64,000 bases of DNA from Solibacillus sp. FSL W7-1436 (GTDB lineage: Bacteria > Bacillota > Bacilli > Bacillales_A > Planococcaceae): contig NZ_JBBOWV010000001.1 in NCBI RefSeq assembly GCF_038007305.1, forward strand, positions 1,974,501-2,038,500, read 5' to 3'. The notes beneath the pieces were generated by a model. It did no database searches. It was not told the DNA's origin and saw nothing but the letters and a program-made list of their open reading frames with translations. This document shows positions 1 to 8,137 of the stretch, piece by piece; position 1 is the first letter of the stretch, and every line of letters begins with the position of its first letter. The position numbers and the translations under genes were made by a program.

Positions 1-1673
1 CAATATTACGTACAGAGTCGCTTTCAGGCTTGAAGATTCCGAAAGTCGCGCTGCCGAATTTTAAAGATTACGGCGAAATTTTACGCTGGGTGTACAAAGA
101 AAATGTACCGGGAGAATTCCCGTATACAGCAGGTGTTTTCCCGTTCAAACGTGAGGGAGAAGATCCGAAACGACAATTTGCCGGTGAAGGAACTCCGGAA
201 CGTACGAATAAACGTTTCCATTACTTATCAAAAGATGACGATGCGAAGCGTTTATCGACAGCATTTGATTCGGTAACATTATACGGGGAAGATCCGCATA
301 CACGTCCTGATATTTACGGAAAAGTCGGGGAATCCGGCGTAAGTGTCTGCACATTGGAAGATATGAAAAAACTTTATGCAGGCTTTGATCTATGTGCACC
401 TTCTACATCTGTATCGATGACGATTAATGGTCCAGCACCGATTATTCTGGCAATGTTTATGAATACAGCGATCGATCAGCAAGTGCAAAAGCGCGAGCAG
501 GAGCTTGGCCGAACTTTAACGGTGGAAGAATTTACAGAAACGCGTGAACAAACATTGCAGGTAGTGCGCGGTACTGTACAGGCAGATATTTTAAAAGAGG
601 ATCAGGGGCAAAATACATGTATCTTCTCAACTGAATTTGCGCTGCGTATGATGGGCGACATCCAGCAGTATTTCATCGATCATAAAGTGCGAAACTATTA
701 CTCGGTATCCATTTCGGGTTATCATATTGCCGAAGCCGGCGCAAATCCGATTTCACAGCTTGCATTTACACTGGCAAACGGCTTTACGTATGTCGAGTAT
801 TATTTAAGCCGCGGTATGAATATCGATGATTTTGCACCGAACTTAAGCTTCTTCTTCTCGAATGGTCTGGACCCTGAGTATACAGTCATCGGTCGTGTAG
901 CCCGCCGTATCTGGGCTGTTGTTATGCGTGAAAAGTACGGCGCAAATGACCGCTCGCAAAAGCTGAAATATCATATTCAAACATCGGGCCGCAGTCTGCA
1001 TGCACAGGAAATTGACTTCAATGATATTCGTACAACATTGCAGGCACTGATGGCATTGCAGGATAACTGTAACTCACTGCATACAAATGCGTACGATGAG
1101 GCCATTACGACACCTACTGAAGAGTCGGTACGCCGCGCGATGGCGATTCAAATGATTATTACAAAAGAGCACGGCCTATCGAAAAATGAAAACCCGTTAC
1201 AAGGAGCATTCATTATCGAAGAGCTTACACAACTGGTGGAGCAAGCGGTGCTGGAAGAATTCGACCGCATGAATGATCGCGGCGGGGTGCTTGGTGCGAT
1301 GGAAACACAGTATCAGCGCGGGAAAATCCAGGAAGAATCGATGCACTATGAGCATTTAAAACATTCAGGACAATTGCCGATTATTGGCGTGAACACATAT
1401 TTAAATCCGAACCCGCCATCAGATGAAGCAATCAATAGCATGGAGATCGCGCGTGCTTCCAAAGAAGAAAAAGATTTGCAAATTGCAAATTTGACAAGCT
1501 TTAAAGATGCGAATGCGGACAATAGTCAAGAAGCGCTTGACCGTTTAAAAGAAGTCGCTAAAACAGGCGGCAATATTTTTGAAGAATTAATGGAAACAGT
1601 TAAAGTAGCGAGCCTTGGCCAAATTACTCATGCCCTTTATGAAGTAGGCGGTCAATATCGCCGGAATATGTAA
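1..1673 (+). CDS. icmF: Fused isobutyryl-CoA mutase IcmF, C-terminal part (5' partial)
   Basis: The reading frame is open to the left window edge (first full codon at base 3), so the gene starts outside. The ~557 residues seen match the substrate-binding TIM-barrel domain of the methylmalonyl-CoA mutase family ([54 protein letters not shown]). The form of the sequence is that of IcmF, in which a B12-binding domain and a MeaB-like G domain precede the mutase domain; those would lie upstream. IcmF interconverts isobutyryl-CoA and n-butyryl-CoA using adenosylcobalamin in branched-chain acyl-CoA metabolism. The next known gene is rpoE, where B. subtilis has acyl-CoA genes. The IcmF identity, as against a plain mutase large subunit, is inferred from sequence character. 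Confidence 0.85.
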   Translation, partial: ILRTESLSGLKIPKVALPNFKDYGEILRWVYKENVPGEFPYTAGVFPFKREGEDPKRQFAGEGTPERTNKRFHYLSKDDDAKRLSTAFDSVTLYGEDPHTRPDIYGKVGESGVSVCTLEDMKKLYAGFDLCAPSTSVSMTINGPAPIILAMFMNTAIDQQVQKREQELGRTLTVEEFTETREQTLQVVRGTVQADILKEDQGQNTCIFSTEFALRMMGDIQQYFIDHKVRNYYSVSISGYHIAEAGANPISQLAFTLANGFTYVEYYLSRGMNIDDFAPNLSFFFSNGLDPEYTVIGRVARRIWAVVMREKYGANDRSQKLKYHIQTSGRSLHAQEIDFNDIRTTLQALMALQDNCNSLHTNAYDEAITTPTEESVRRAMAIQMIITKEHGLSKNENPLQGAFIIEELTQLVEQAVLEEFDRMNDRGGVLGAMETQYQRGKIQEESMHYEHLKHSGQLPIIGVNTYLNPNPPSDEAINSMEIARASKEEKDLQIANLTSFKDANADNSQEALDRLKEVAKTGGNIFEELMETVKVASLGQITHALYEVGGQYRRNM

Positions 1674-1843
1674 GGTAAGACAGATTTATTGTGTAGCATT
1701 GCTGAAAACAACTTAATAACTAGCCTTATTTACTTAGTTATTAGAAAAAAATGCAAAAAAATGAACTTAGAATACCACGAGTGCGGAAATTTTCGTTATA
1801 CTAGTAAATACATGGACGATCTGATGAAGGAAGGTGCGCAATA

Positions 1844-2002
1844 GTGCAACAGTATGTACATTATATTTTAATTTTAGCATGCCTAATTGCAACCTTCTTT
1901 TTATATAACCGACAATTAGCGGCAATCCCTTTGCTGCTTTTATCCTTCATTTTATTTTATGTTGCCTATAAAAAAGTAACAAATTTAAAAAACAAGAAAT
2001 GA
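1844..2002 (+). CDS. Small two-helix membrane protein, unknown function
   Basis: A 52-residue reading frame starts with GTG at 1844, preceded by a GAAGGAAGG stretch at 1826-1834 that serves as a ribosome-binding site. The product starts MQQYVHYILILACLIATFF and has two hydrophobic segments (about residues 5-21 and 27-43) around a short polar turn, then a lysine-rich tail (KKVTNLKNKK). It stands alone between icmF and rpoE, with a TATACT -10-like sequence at 1797-1802. I do not recognise a family. The call rests on the ribosome-binding site, the helix pattern and the otherwise empty gap. Confidence 0.5.
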   Translation: MQQYVHYILILACLIATFFLYNRQLAAIPLLLLSFILFYVAYKKVTNLKNKK

Positions 2003-2045
2003 AACTAGCATAGTGATAGCATGTTTGTATATAATGGGTATTATG

Positions 2046-2157
2046 CTTATATCCATCCAGTTGTTGTACAAGCAACGGAAGAACGGGTATAAGATCTTCG
2101 GCAGATGTTAAGGATTTGGAAGACGAATCCAAACACAATTACGCCGAGTCGTAATTG
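2046..2157 (-). repeat. Hairpin-rich dispersed element, copy B
   Basis: Read on the minus strand, it begins with an imperfect palindrome (CAATTACG, six bases, CGTAATTG; 2136-2157). There follow GTGTTTGGATT, then AAATCC, then ACATCTGCCGAAG. The copy at 7973-8106 on the plus strand has the same order: CAATTACGCCTCGGCGTAATTG, GTGTCCAGATT, AAATCT, ACATCCGCCGGAAG. The outer boundary away from the palindrome is uncertain. The element lies just upstream of rpoE. Confidence 0.5.
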
Positions 2158-2195
2158 ATAAATAGACATGTAAGAATGGAAAGGACGTGCACGAT

Positions 2196-2771
2196 TTGAA
2201 CTTTCGTGGTATGACAGATGAACAATTAGCAGAAGAGTCATTAATCGACTTAGCATACGCACTACTAGAAGACAAAAAACAAGCAATGCCGTTAAATGAA
2301 TTATTAAAAGGAATTCAAGCATTAAATGGTATTTCTGATGAAGAATTAAAATCCCGTTTAGTGCAATTTTATACAGACTTGAATGTAGAAGGCCGTTTCT
2401 TATTAAACCATGAAAATGGCTGGGGTTTACGTGAGTGGTATAAAGTAGAAACAATCGAAGAAGAAACAGCGCCAACAATCAAGACACGTAAGAAGAAAGC
2501 AAAAGCTGTTGACGACGAAGATGAAGATGAAATCATCGACCTTGAAGAAGAGGATGTATTATTCGAAGAAGACTACGATGAATTCGTTGACGACGAAGAA
2601 GAGGAAGAAGTGGATGAAGACATCGACTTCGTTGAAGAAGACATTGAAGAAATTGACGCTGACATCGATGAAGAAATAATCGATGAAGATGATACATTTA
2701 TCATCGAGGATGATGAAGAAGAAATCGATGAAGAGTTAGATGAGGAATTAGAAGACGAAGATTTAAAATAA
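2196..2771 (+). CDS. rpoE: RNA polymerase delta subunit
   Basis: Delta binds core RNA polymerase in Gram-positive bacteria, lowers non-specific nucleic-acid binding and speeds recycling. The N-terminal ~80 residues form the HARE-HTH-type globular domain (LIDLAYALLEDKK, QFYTDLNVEGRF, WGLREWY). The C-terminal ~110 residues are almost all Asp/Glu, the unstructured acidic tail typical of RpoE. The TTG at 2196 is preferred because GGAAAGG (2178-2184) lies 11 bases upstream, whereas the GTG at 2187 is only 2 bases from it. An ATG at 2211 would cut into the conserved start. Placement before pyrG matches B. subtilis. Confidence 0.92.
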   Translation: MNFRGMTDEQLAEESLIDLAYALLEDKKQAMPLNELLKGIQALNGISDEELKSRLVQFYTDLNVEGRFLLNHENGWGLREWYKVETIEEETAPTIKTRKKKAKAVDDEDEDEIIDLEEEDVLFEEDYDEFVDDEEEEEVDEDIDFVEEDIEEIDADIDEEIIDEDDTFIIEDDEEEIDEELDEELEDEDLK

Positions 2772-2800
2772 GCAATTTTCACATTGGAAATTGAAAGTGC

Positions 2801-2917
2801 TTGACTTCTATTTCAGTTCCGTATAATCTTTTACTTGGGCTCCTTTAAAAAGGAGATTGACCGTATAAGTTATACGCTCCCCCTGCAAAATAGTGCAGGA
2901 GGAGCGTTTTTTATTTT
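2801..2917 (+). promoter_or_regulatory. pyrG promoter and CTP-sensing attenuator (reiterative-transcription type)
   Basis: A TTGACT (2801-2806) and TATAAT (2822-2827) promoter is followed 9 bases on by GGGCTCC (2837-2843). A terminator then follows with arms CGCTCCCCCTGCA (2875-2887) and TGCAGGAGGAGCG (2894-2906), one mismatch, and a T-rich run to 2917. This is the layout described for B. subtilis pyrG. There, low CTP makes RNA polymerase stall at the first C and add extra G residues, and the poly-G 5' end pairs with the C/U-rich arm (here CUCCCCCU), blocking the terminator. The -35/-10 spacing of 15 bp is short. Confidence 0.85.
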
Positions 2918-3007
2918 TTCATGCGTTTTAATTAGAAAAACATTCCCTTGCATTTAAGAAGCAAAAGAGTGTTTTTCTAATTTGTTTTAAAAGAAGGAGG
3001 AATTTGT

Positions 3008-4612
3008 ATGACAAAGTATATTTTCGTAACAGGTGGGGTAGTTTCGTCACTTGGTAAAGGGATTGTAGCAGCATCTTTAGGTCGTCTATTAAAAAATCGT
3101 GGATTGGAAGTAACAATTCAAAAATTTGATCCATATTTAAATATTGATCCAGGTACAATGAGCCCATATCAGCACGGTGAAGTTTTCGTAACAGATGATG
3201 GTGCGGAAGCGGACTTAGACTTAGGTCACTATGAGCGTTTCATCGATATTAACCTTGGTAAACACTCAACTGTTACTTCAGGTAAAGTATATCAATCGGT
3301 ACTGAATAAAGAGCGCCGCGGCGACTACAATGGTGGTACAGTTCAAGTAATTCCTCACGTAACAAATGAAATTAAAGATCGTGTACAGCGTGCCGGCCGT
3401 GAAACTTCCGCAGATGTTGTAATTACGGAAATCGGCGGTACAGTTGGTGACTTCGAATCACTTTCTTTCCTTGAAGCGATTCGTCAAATGCGCCGTGATT
3501 TAGGTCATGAAAATGTTATGTACATCCACTGTACATTAATGCCATATATCGCAGCAGCAGGTGAAATGAAAACGAAACCGACACAACACTCTGTAAAAGA
3601 GTTACGTTCATTAGGTATTCAGCCAAACATTATCGTATTACGTACGGAACAACCAGTGCCTCAGGATATGAAAGAAAAAATCGCGTTATTCTGTGACGTA
3701 AAACCTTCTGATATTATCGAATCACGTGATGCAGAACATTTATATGAAGTGCCATTAAATCTTCATGCACAAGGCTTTGACCAAATTGTTCTTGATCATT
3801 TCGGCATTACAGCGCCAAAAGCGGATATGACAGATTGGAAAGAACTTGTACATTTAGTGAAAAACCTGGAGCACAAAACACGTATTGCTTTAGTAGGTAA
3901 ATATGTAGAATTGCAGGATGCTTATATTTCAGTTGTAGAAGCGTTAAAACATGCAGGCTACGTATATAATTCAGACATCGAAATCGACTGGATCAACGCT
4001 GAGCACATTACAGCGGAAAATGTTGATGAATTACTGGGACAAGCAGACGGTATTTTAGTGCCAGGTGGTTTCGGCGACCGTGGTGTTGAAGGGAAAATCG
4101 AATCGATCCGTTATGCACGTGAAAACGATGTACCGTTCTTCGGTATTTGCCTAGGTATGCAAATGGCAACTGTAGAGTTTGCACGTAATGTCATGGGCTT
4201 GGAAGGTGCACACTCAACAGAGCTGGACAAAAACACGAAGTACCCGATTATCGATTTCTTACCGGACCAATCAGAAGATACAGATATCGGCGGAACATTA
4301 CGTCTTGGTCTATATCCATGTAAATTAAAAGAAGGATCTCGTGCACGCGCGGCATACAATGGTGAAGAGCTAGCATATGAACGTCACCGTCACCGTTACG
4401 AGTTCAACAATGAATTCCGTGAAGCTATGGAAGCTGAAGGTATGGTATTCTCAGGATTATCTCCTAACAATAAATTAGTAGAAATTGTTGAGCTGCCGGA
4501 GAAAAAATTCTTTGTGGCTGGTCAGTTCCACCCAGAATTAATTTCACGTCCACAACGCCCGCAGCCATTATTCCGTGAGTTTGTTGGGGCAGCGTTTAAT
4601 AATAAAAAGTAA
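3008..4612 (+). CDS. pyrG: CTP synthase
   Basis: Makes CTP from UTP, ATP and glutamine, the last step of de novo pyrimidine nucleotide synthesis, in the cytoplasm. The 534 residues are full length. The N-terminal synthase domain opens with [13 protein letters not shown], and [23 protein letters not shown] is replaced here only by minor variants of the family pattern. The C-terminal class I glutamine amidotransferase domain holds the nucleophile Cys381 in GICLGMQMA and the His/Glu pair near FHPE at the end. The ribosome-binding site is AAGAAGGAGG, 8 bases before ATG. Expression is most likely set by the attenuator in the leader. Confidence 0.98.
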   Translation: MTKYIFVTGGVVSSLGKGIVAASLGRLLKNRGLEVTIQKFDPYLNIDPGTMSPYQHGEVFVTDDGAEADLDLGHYERFIDINLGKHSTVTSGKVYQSVLNKERRGDYNGGTVQVIPHVTNEIKDRVQRAGRETSADVVITEIGGTVGDFESLSFLEAIRQMRRDLGHENVMYIHCTLMPYIAAAGEMKTKPTQHSVKELRSLGIQPNIIVLRTEQPVPQDMKEKIALFCDVKPSDIIESRDAEHLYEVPLNLHAQGFDQIVLDHFGITAPKADMTDWKELVHLVKNLEHKTRIALVGKYVELQDAYISVVEALKHAGYVYNSDIEIDWINAEHITAENVDELLGQADGILVPGGFGDRGVEGKIESIRYARENDVPFFGICLGMQMATVEFARNVMGLEGAHSTELDKNTKYPIIDFLPDQSEDTDIGGTLRLGLYPCKLKEGSRARAAYNGEELAYERHRHRYEFNNEFREAMEAEGMVFSGLSPNNKLVEIVELPEKKFFVAGQFHPELISRPQRPQPLFREFVGAAFNNKK

Positions 4613-4641
4613 AAATCTGTTATAAAATCAGTCTGAATTAT

Positions 4642-4686
4642 AAGCAGCTCAAATTTTACGATAGTAAAGTTTGAGCTGCTTTATTG
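4642..4686 (+). terminator. Rho-independent terminator after pyrG
   Basis: Arms AAGCAGCTCAAATTTTAC (4642-4659) and GTAAAGTTTGAGCTGCTT (4664-4681) pair almost fully, with a 4-base loop and a short T-rich tail. Confidence 0.88.
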
Positions 4687-4704
4687 TATACCTACTTTGT
4701 ATCC

Positions 4705-4861
4705 GTTGTTCTCCGTTACGGCGGACGCTTTCCGGGGGGCACGAGGCCAACACGATGTTGGTCACAAAAGCGTTGCCACAGGACGTGGCGTTCCTAGCTT
4801 TTGATCCAAGTCTCTCCCACGTGCTTGCCCCCTTGGAGTCGCCGCCTTCACTCCGAACAAC
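4705..4861 (-). repeat. MITE-like GTTGAT-ended repeat, copy 1
   Basis: A 157 bp GC-rich non-coding block. Read on the minus strand it starts GTTGTTCGGAGTGAAGG, has GGCGACTCC, an internal hairpin-rich section, then GGAAAGCGTCCG, and ends GAACAAC. The start and end are inverted repeats. Copies at 13630-13735 and 39353-39428 share the ends, the GGCG(A/C)CTCC-like box and GGAAAGCGTCCG, but differ in the middle. Similar intergenic sequence is common in Bacillales genomes. An 89-codon open frame crosses it but is not believed. It makes up most of the 342 bp gap between pyrG and the DUF2529 gene. Confidence 0.75.
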
Positions 4862-4908
4862 TAATTTTCTTCCTATATCAAAGAAAGGCGCACATAATTT
4901 CAAAGATG

Positions 4909-4947
4909 AAAAAAACGACTCTTATGCCAATAGGACATAAAAGTCGT
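4909..4947 (-). terminator. Terminator of the minus-strand DUF2529 gene
   Basis: On the minus strand, ACGACTTTTATG (4947-4936) pairs with CATAAGAGTCGT (4926-4915) with one mismatch. It is followed by a run of T (plus-strand A run at 4909-4914). It lies just after the stop codon at 4955. Confidence 0.75.
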
Positions 4948-4954
4948 CAATAAA

Positions 4955-5527
4955 TTATGCGAATGGTGACGGGTGGCTGTCCATTAGTTCGTCATCCTCT
5001 TCATCATCATCCACGAGCATTTCATCGAATTCCATCTTGATCGCTTCATAAATATATAAAGCGGCAATAAGATGCGGAAAGACGATACGTTCACCGAGCT
5101 TTACCGGATGCGGTAAAATGCCGCCGCGCACTTTCAACGAAATATACGTATAAGCAAGATCACTTAACGGATTGTCGTCGCCGCCAGTTTCACTTGCCAC
5201 AGCCGCAAATGGGATGAACTCTGCATGCAGTTGCTGAGCAAGCTTTAATGCCTGTTCATCTGTAGCATGACGCGTAAAAATAATGACACGGTCAGCAGGC
5301 AGAAGTTCGACATTTTCTGTATAGCGGGCAAACTTTGCAAATTTACCTTCACCAAGCTCTGCATTGATTGCAACAGCTTCCATTTCACCAAAGGCCGCAA
5401 AGTAAATTTTACCTTGTCCGATTGCAGCCTGTGCCAATAATCGTGCAGTTTCCTCAATTGATTCTTCTTCAGTTTGCTGAATGCGCTGCAGAAGACCTGT
5501 TAATTGCGTAGTTAAAATTTTAGACAT
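4955..5527 (-). CDS. ywjG: DUF2529 family protein (YwjG-like)
   Basis: This 190-residue protein has the position and length of B. subtilis YwjG, a DUF2529 protein of unknown function between pyrG and spo0F. The sequence (LTGLLQRIQQTEEESIEETARLLAQA near the start, IYFAAFGEMEAVA, DRVIIFTRHATDEQALKLAQQL) suggests a sugar-isomerase-like alpha/beta fold. The C-terminal tail is strongly acidic (DDDEEDDELMD). It is transcribed away from spo0F and has its own terminator. Family identification is from gene order plus sequence character. No role is claimed. Confidence 0.78.
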   Translation of the reverse strand: MSKILTTQLTGLLQRIQQTEEESIEETARLLAQAAIGQGKIYFAAFGEMEAVAINAELGEGKFAKFARYTENVELLPADRVIIFTRHATDEQALKLAQQLHAEFIPFAAVASETGGDDNPLSDLAYTYISLKVRGGILPHPVKLGERIVFPHLIAALYIYEAIKMEFDEMLVDDDEEDDELMDSHPSPFA

Positions 5528-5661
5528 ATTTACACCTCAAAGTTATTATAAAATTGTGCACATAAAAAAGCAAAAGCACAAACTCTCTCTATAATAGAGG
5601 GGAAAACAATTTAGTAATAGAATGTAACTTATATAAAACATTAATATAATGGGGGAACACG

Positions 5662-6033
5662 ATGAAGGGGATACTAATAGTAGATGATCAGCAGGGGATA
5701 AGGATGCTTCTGAATGAAGTATTTAAAAAAGAAGGATTCACAACTTATTTAGCGGCAAACGGATTTGATGCGATAAAAATTGCACATGAAAATGCTCTTG
5801 ATTGCGTTTTGCTTGATATGAAAATACCGGGAATGGATGGACTGGAGATTTTAGAACGTTTGAAACAGGACAACCCTGAGCTGCCTGTAATGATGATGAC
5901 TGCTTATGTGGAGCAGCATATGATGGACAGAGCGAATGAATTGGGTGTAGTGAAATACTTTACAAAACCTTTTAATATTTTTGAAGTACGGGATGAAGTT
6001 AATAAACTAATAGAAAAAACTGAAAAAATATAA
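5662..6033 (+). CDS. spo0F: Sporulation phosphorelay response regulator Spo0F
   Basis: A 123-residue stand-alone receiver domain. It takes phosphate from sporulation histidine kinases and passes it to Spo0B, then Spo0A. The acidic pair Asp8/Asp9 (LIVDDQ), the phosphoacceptor Asp52 (LLDMKIPGMDG), Thr80 (MMTAY) and Lys102 (FTKPF) are all present. Helix alpha-1 (GIRMLLNEVFKKEG) is very close to B. subtilis Spo0F, the surface that contacts Spo0B and kinases. The upstream region has AGGGGAAAA (near 5598-5606) and GAAT (5620-5623), which resembles a SigH promoter with a spacer about one base short. This is weak evidence. Confidence 0.95.
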   Translation: MKGILIVDDQQGIRMLLNEVFKKEGFTTYLAANGFDAIKIAHENALDCVLLDMKIPGMDGLEILERLKQDNPELPVMMMTAYVEQHMMDRANELGVVKYFTKPFNIFEVRDEVNKLIEKTEKI

Positions 6034-6047
6034 ATGAAACAGGCGAG

Positions 6048-6076
6048 CAGGCAGTAGCGCATACTGTCTGTTTTTG
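6048..6076 (+). terminator. Terminator after spo0F
   Basis: CAGGCAGTA (6048-6056) pairs with TACTGTCTG (6062-6070) with one G-T pair, across a 5-base loop, then TTTTTG. Confidence 0.82.
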
Positions 6077-6097
6077 TTATGATTAATCTAAATGTTT

Positions 6098-6126
6098 TTG
6101 TCAATTCATGTGAATTTGCATAGAAT
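6098..6126 (+). promoter_or_regulatory. Probable SigA promoter of fbaA
   Basis: TTGTCA (6098-6103), 17 bp spacer, TAGAAT (6121-6126). The start point would be near 6133, about 86 bases before the chosen fbaA start. This also argues against an earlier fbaA start codon at 6132. Confidence 0.6.
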
Positions 6127-6218
6127 AGACGATGAAAAAATACTTAAAAAAAGCATTTTGCGCAAACTATGTTTTCCAGCAGCAAACTATTTATGTATCT
6201 TCGAGGAGGATTTTAATA

Positions 6219-7073
6219 ATGGCATTAGTTTCAATGAAAGAAATGTTAATTAAAGCAAAAGCGGAAGGTTATGCAGTAGGTCAATTCAATATTAATAACC
6301 TAGAATGGACACAAGCTATTTTACAAGCAGCAGAAGAAGAAAAGTCACCAGTAATTTTAGGTGTTTCTGAAGGTGCCGGAAAATATATGGGCGGTTTCAT
6401 TGCTGTAGTAAAAATGGTTGAAGGTTTAATGGAAAGCTACAAAACAACTGTTCCAGTAGCAATTCATTTAGACCATGGTTCAAGCTTCGATAAATGTAAA
6501 GAAGCAATCGATGCTGGTTTCTCTTCTGTTATGATTGACGCTTCACACCATCCATTCGAAGAAAATATTGAAACAACTAAACAAGTTGTCGACTATGCAC
6601 ATGCAAAGGGTGTATCGGTTGAAGCAGAACTTGGTACTGTAGGCGGCGAGGAAGACGGTGTCATTGGCGGCATTATGTACGCAAACCCGCAGGAATGTAA
6701 AACACTGGTTGAAGCAACAGGTATTGACTGTTTAGCTCCGGCATTAGGTTCTGTACACGGTCCATACAAAGGCGAACCAAACTTAGGATTTGCTGAAATG
6801 GAAGAGATCTCTACTTTAACGGATATTCCATTAGTATTACATGGCGGAACTGGTATCCCAACTAAAGATATTCAACGTTCAATCTCTTTAGGTACAGCAA
6901 AAATTAATGTCAACACTGAAAACCAAATCTCGGCTACAAAAGTTATCCGTGAGTTTTTAGAAAATGATAAGAAAACATATGATCCACGTAAATATTTAGG
7001 TCCGGCTCGTGAAGCGATTAAAGCGACTGTAATCGGTAAAATGCGCGAATTCGGCAGCTCTGGAAAAGCTTAA
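6219..7073 (+). CDS. fbaA: Class II fructose-bisphosphate aldolase
   Basis: Cleaves fructose 1,6-bisphosphate to glyceraldehyde 3-phosphate and dihydroxyacetone phosphate, and the reverse, in glycolysis and gluconeogenesis. The 284 residues match FbaA of B. subtilis closely. HLDHGSS carries the catalytic Asp and a zinc His, ASHHPFEEN follows, and further zinc/phosphate sites lie in [11 protein letters not shown] and LHGGTG. The ATG at 6219 follows GAGGAGGA at 6203-6210 with proper spacing. The frame extends 29 codons upstream, but that part ([10 protein letters not shown]) is not family sequence. Confidence 0.97.
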   Translation: MALVSMKEMLIKAKAEGYAVGQFNINNLEWTQAILQAAEEEKSPVILGVSEGAGKYMGGFIAVVKMVEGLMESYKTTVPVAIHLDHGSSFDKCKEAIDAGFSSVMIDASHHPFEENIETTKQVVDYAHAKGVSVEAELGTVGGEEDGVIGGIMYANPQECKTLVEATGIDCLAPALGSVHGPYKGEPNLGFAEMEEISTLTDIPLVLHGGTGIPTKDIQRSISLGTAKINVNTENQISATKVIREFLENDKKTYDPRKYLGPAREAIKATVIGKMREFGSSGKA

Positions 7074-7160
7074 TTGATAGACTTCTTTCAAGTAAGTCTT
7101 TCCTCAGCGAATGCGCATTCAAGGTAGATAATTACTGCCTATTAATGCGGAATAATGAAT

Positions 7161-7261
7161 CCACAAAAGAAAAGTGCATAAAATAAGCGTACTTTTCTTT
7201 GTGAACACGTGTTTTTCAACATAAGACATCTCGTTCACAAATTGAGCGAGATGTGTTTTTA
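7161..7261 (+). promoter_or_regulatory. Structured fbaA-tal intercistronic region with terminator hairpin
   Basis: Two hairpins precede tal. The first pairs CACAAAAGAAAAGT with ACTTTTCTTTGTG (about 7163-7204, one bulge). The second is terminator-like: ACATCTCGTTC (7226-7236) with GAGCGAGATGT (7244-7254), then GTTTTTATAA. GTGAAC (7201-7206) can also pair with GTTCAC (7233-7238), which would compete with the second hairpin. It ends only 30 bases before tal, with no clear promoter between. Confidence 0.6.
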
Positions 7262-7290
7262 TAATCAAATGTAAATCGGAGGCTATTATA

Positions 7291-7941
7291 ATGAAATTTT
7301 TTATCGATACAGCAAACTTTGACGAAATTAAAGAAGCATACTCTTGGGGGATTCTTTCAGGTGTAACGACTAACCCATCATTAGTTGCAAAAGAATCAGG
7401 CGTGAATTTCCACGACCGCTTACGTGAAATTGCGGAGCTGGTAAACGGCTCGGTTTCTGGTGAAGTAATTTCTTTAGAAGCTGAAGGAATGATTCGTGAA
7501 GGGGAAGAATTGGCAGCGATTCACCCGAATATTACTGTAAAACTACCAATGACTCCGGAAGGGTTAAAAGCATGTAAACACTTCTCTGAAAAAGGGATTA
7601 AAACGAATGTGACACTAATTTTCTCTGCGAACCAAGCATTGATGGCAGCACGTGCTGGCGCATCTTATGTATCTCCATTCTTAGGCCGTTTAGATGATAT
7701 TGGCCAAGATGGCGTAGAATTAATCCGAGAAATTGCTGAAATGTTTGCTATCCACGAAATTGACACGGAAATTATTGCCGCATCTATTCGTCACCCGCAA
7801 CATATTACGCAAGCTGCATTAGCTGGCGCACATATTTCAACAACTCCATACAAAGTTTTACAGCAACTGTTTAATCATCCATTAACAGACAAAGGAATTG
7901 AAGGATTTTTAGCGGATTGGGCAAAGCGTGAAGGGAAATAA
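7291..7941 (+). CDS. tal: Transaldolase (MipB/TalC type)
   Basis: Transfers a dihydroxyacetone unit between sugar phosphates in the non-oxidative pentose phosphate pathway; the short family also includes fructose-6-phosphate aldolases. The 216 residues fit the short class ([25 protein letters not shown]). The Schiff-base lysine is Lys84 in VKLPMT, and [13 protein letters not shown] and [13 protein letters not shown] follow. The same neighbours, fbaA and a murA paralogue, flank ywjH (tal) in B. subtilis. Transaldolase is preferred over aldolase by that context. Confidence 0.93.
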   Translation: MKFFIDTANFDEIKEAYSWGILSGVTTNPSLVAKESGVNFHDRLREIAELVNGSVSGEVISLEAEGMIREGEELAAIHPNITVKLPMTPEGLKACKHFSEKGIKTNVTLIFSANQALMAARAGASYVSPFLGRLDDIGQDGVELIREIAEMFAIHEIDTEIIAASIRHPQHITQAALAGAHISTTPYKVLQQLFNHPLTDKGIEGFLADWAKREGK

Positions 7942-7972
7942 TAAGAATACCTCACAGCAGTCTACTTAATTT

Positions 7973-8106
7973 CAATTACGCCTCGGCGTAATTGTGTCCA
8001 GATTTTTTTGAGCTTACTCAAAAACATCCTTTAAAAAATCTGTGACATCCGCCGGAAGCTCATCTTCATTCAGCGGATGTCTGTAGACGTCTGCTGAATG
8101 AAGATG
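7973..8106 (+). repeat. Hairpin-rich dispersed element, copy A, with two competing stem-loops
   Basis: It starts with a near-perfect palindrome CAATTACGCC-TC-GGCGTAATTG (7973-7994). Then AGATTTTTT...AAAAAATCT encloses TTTTTGAG-CTTA-CTCAAAAA. Next GACATCCGC (8044-8052) pairs with GCGGATGTC (8073-8081). The last arm overlaps a 20 bp stem, 8061-8080 with 8087-8106 (CATCTTCATTCAGC pairs with GCTGAATGAAGATG), loop CTGTAG. The two hairpins exclude each other. The element fills the gap between tal and murA; a diverged minus-strand copy lies at 2046-2157. Confidence 0.65.
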
Positions 8107-8137
8107 AAATCTTTTCCAATGTAAGGGAGAACACAAA

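Noticed and set aside
1715..1743. Terminator after icmF (AATAACTA/TAGTTATT)
   Set aside because: An 8-bp AT-only stem followed by A-rich sequence; too weak to call.
2047..2478. A 143-codon minus-strand frame upstream of and into rpoE
   Set aside because: It overlaps the repeat element and the conserved rpoE N-terminal domain. Composition and lack of a ribosome-binding site speak against it.
2573..2782. Serine-rich minus-strand frame under rpoE
   Set aside because: It is the complement of the Asp/Glu codon run of rpoE.
4671..4940. An 89-codon plus-strand frame over the GC-rich repeat after pyrG
   Set aside because: It runs through the pyrG terminator and the MITE-like repeat, has no ribosome-binding site, and its sequence follows from the repeat.
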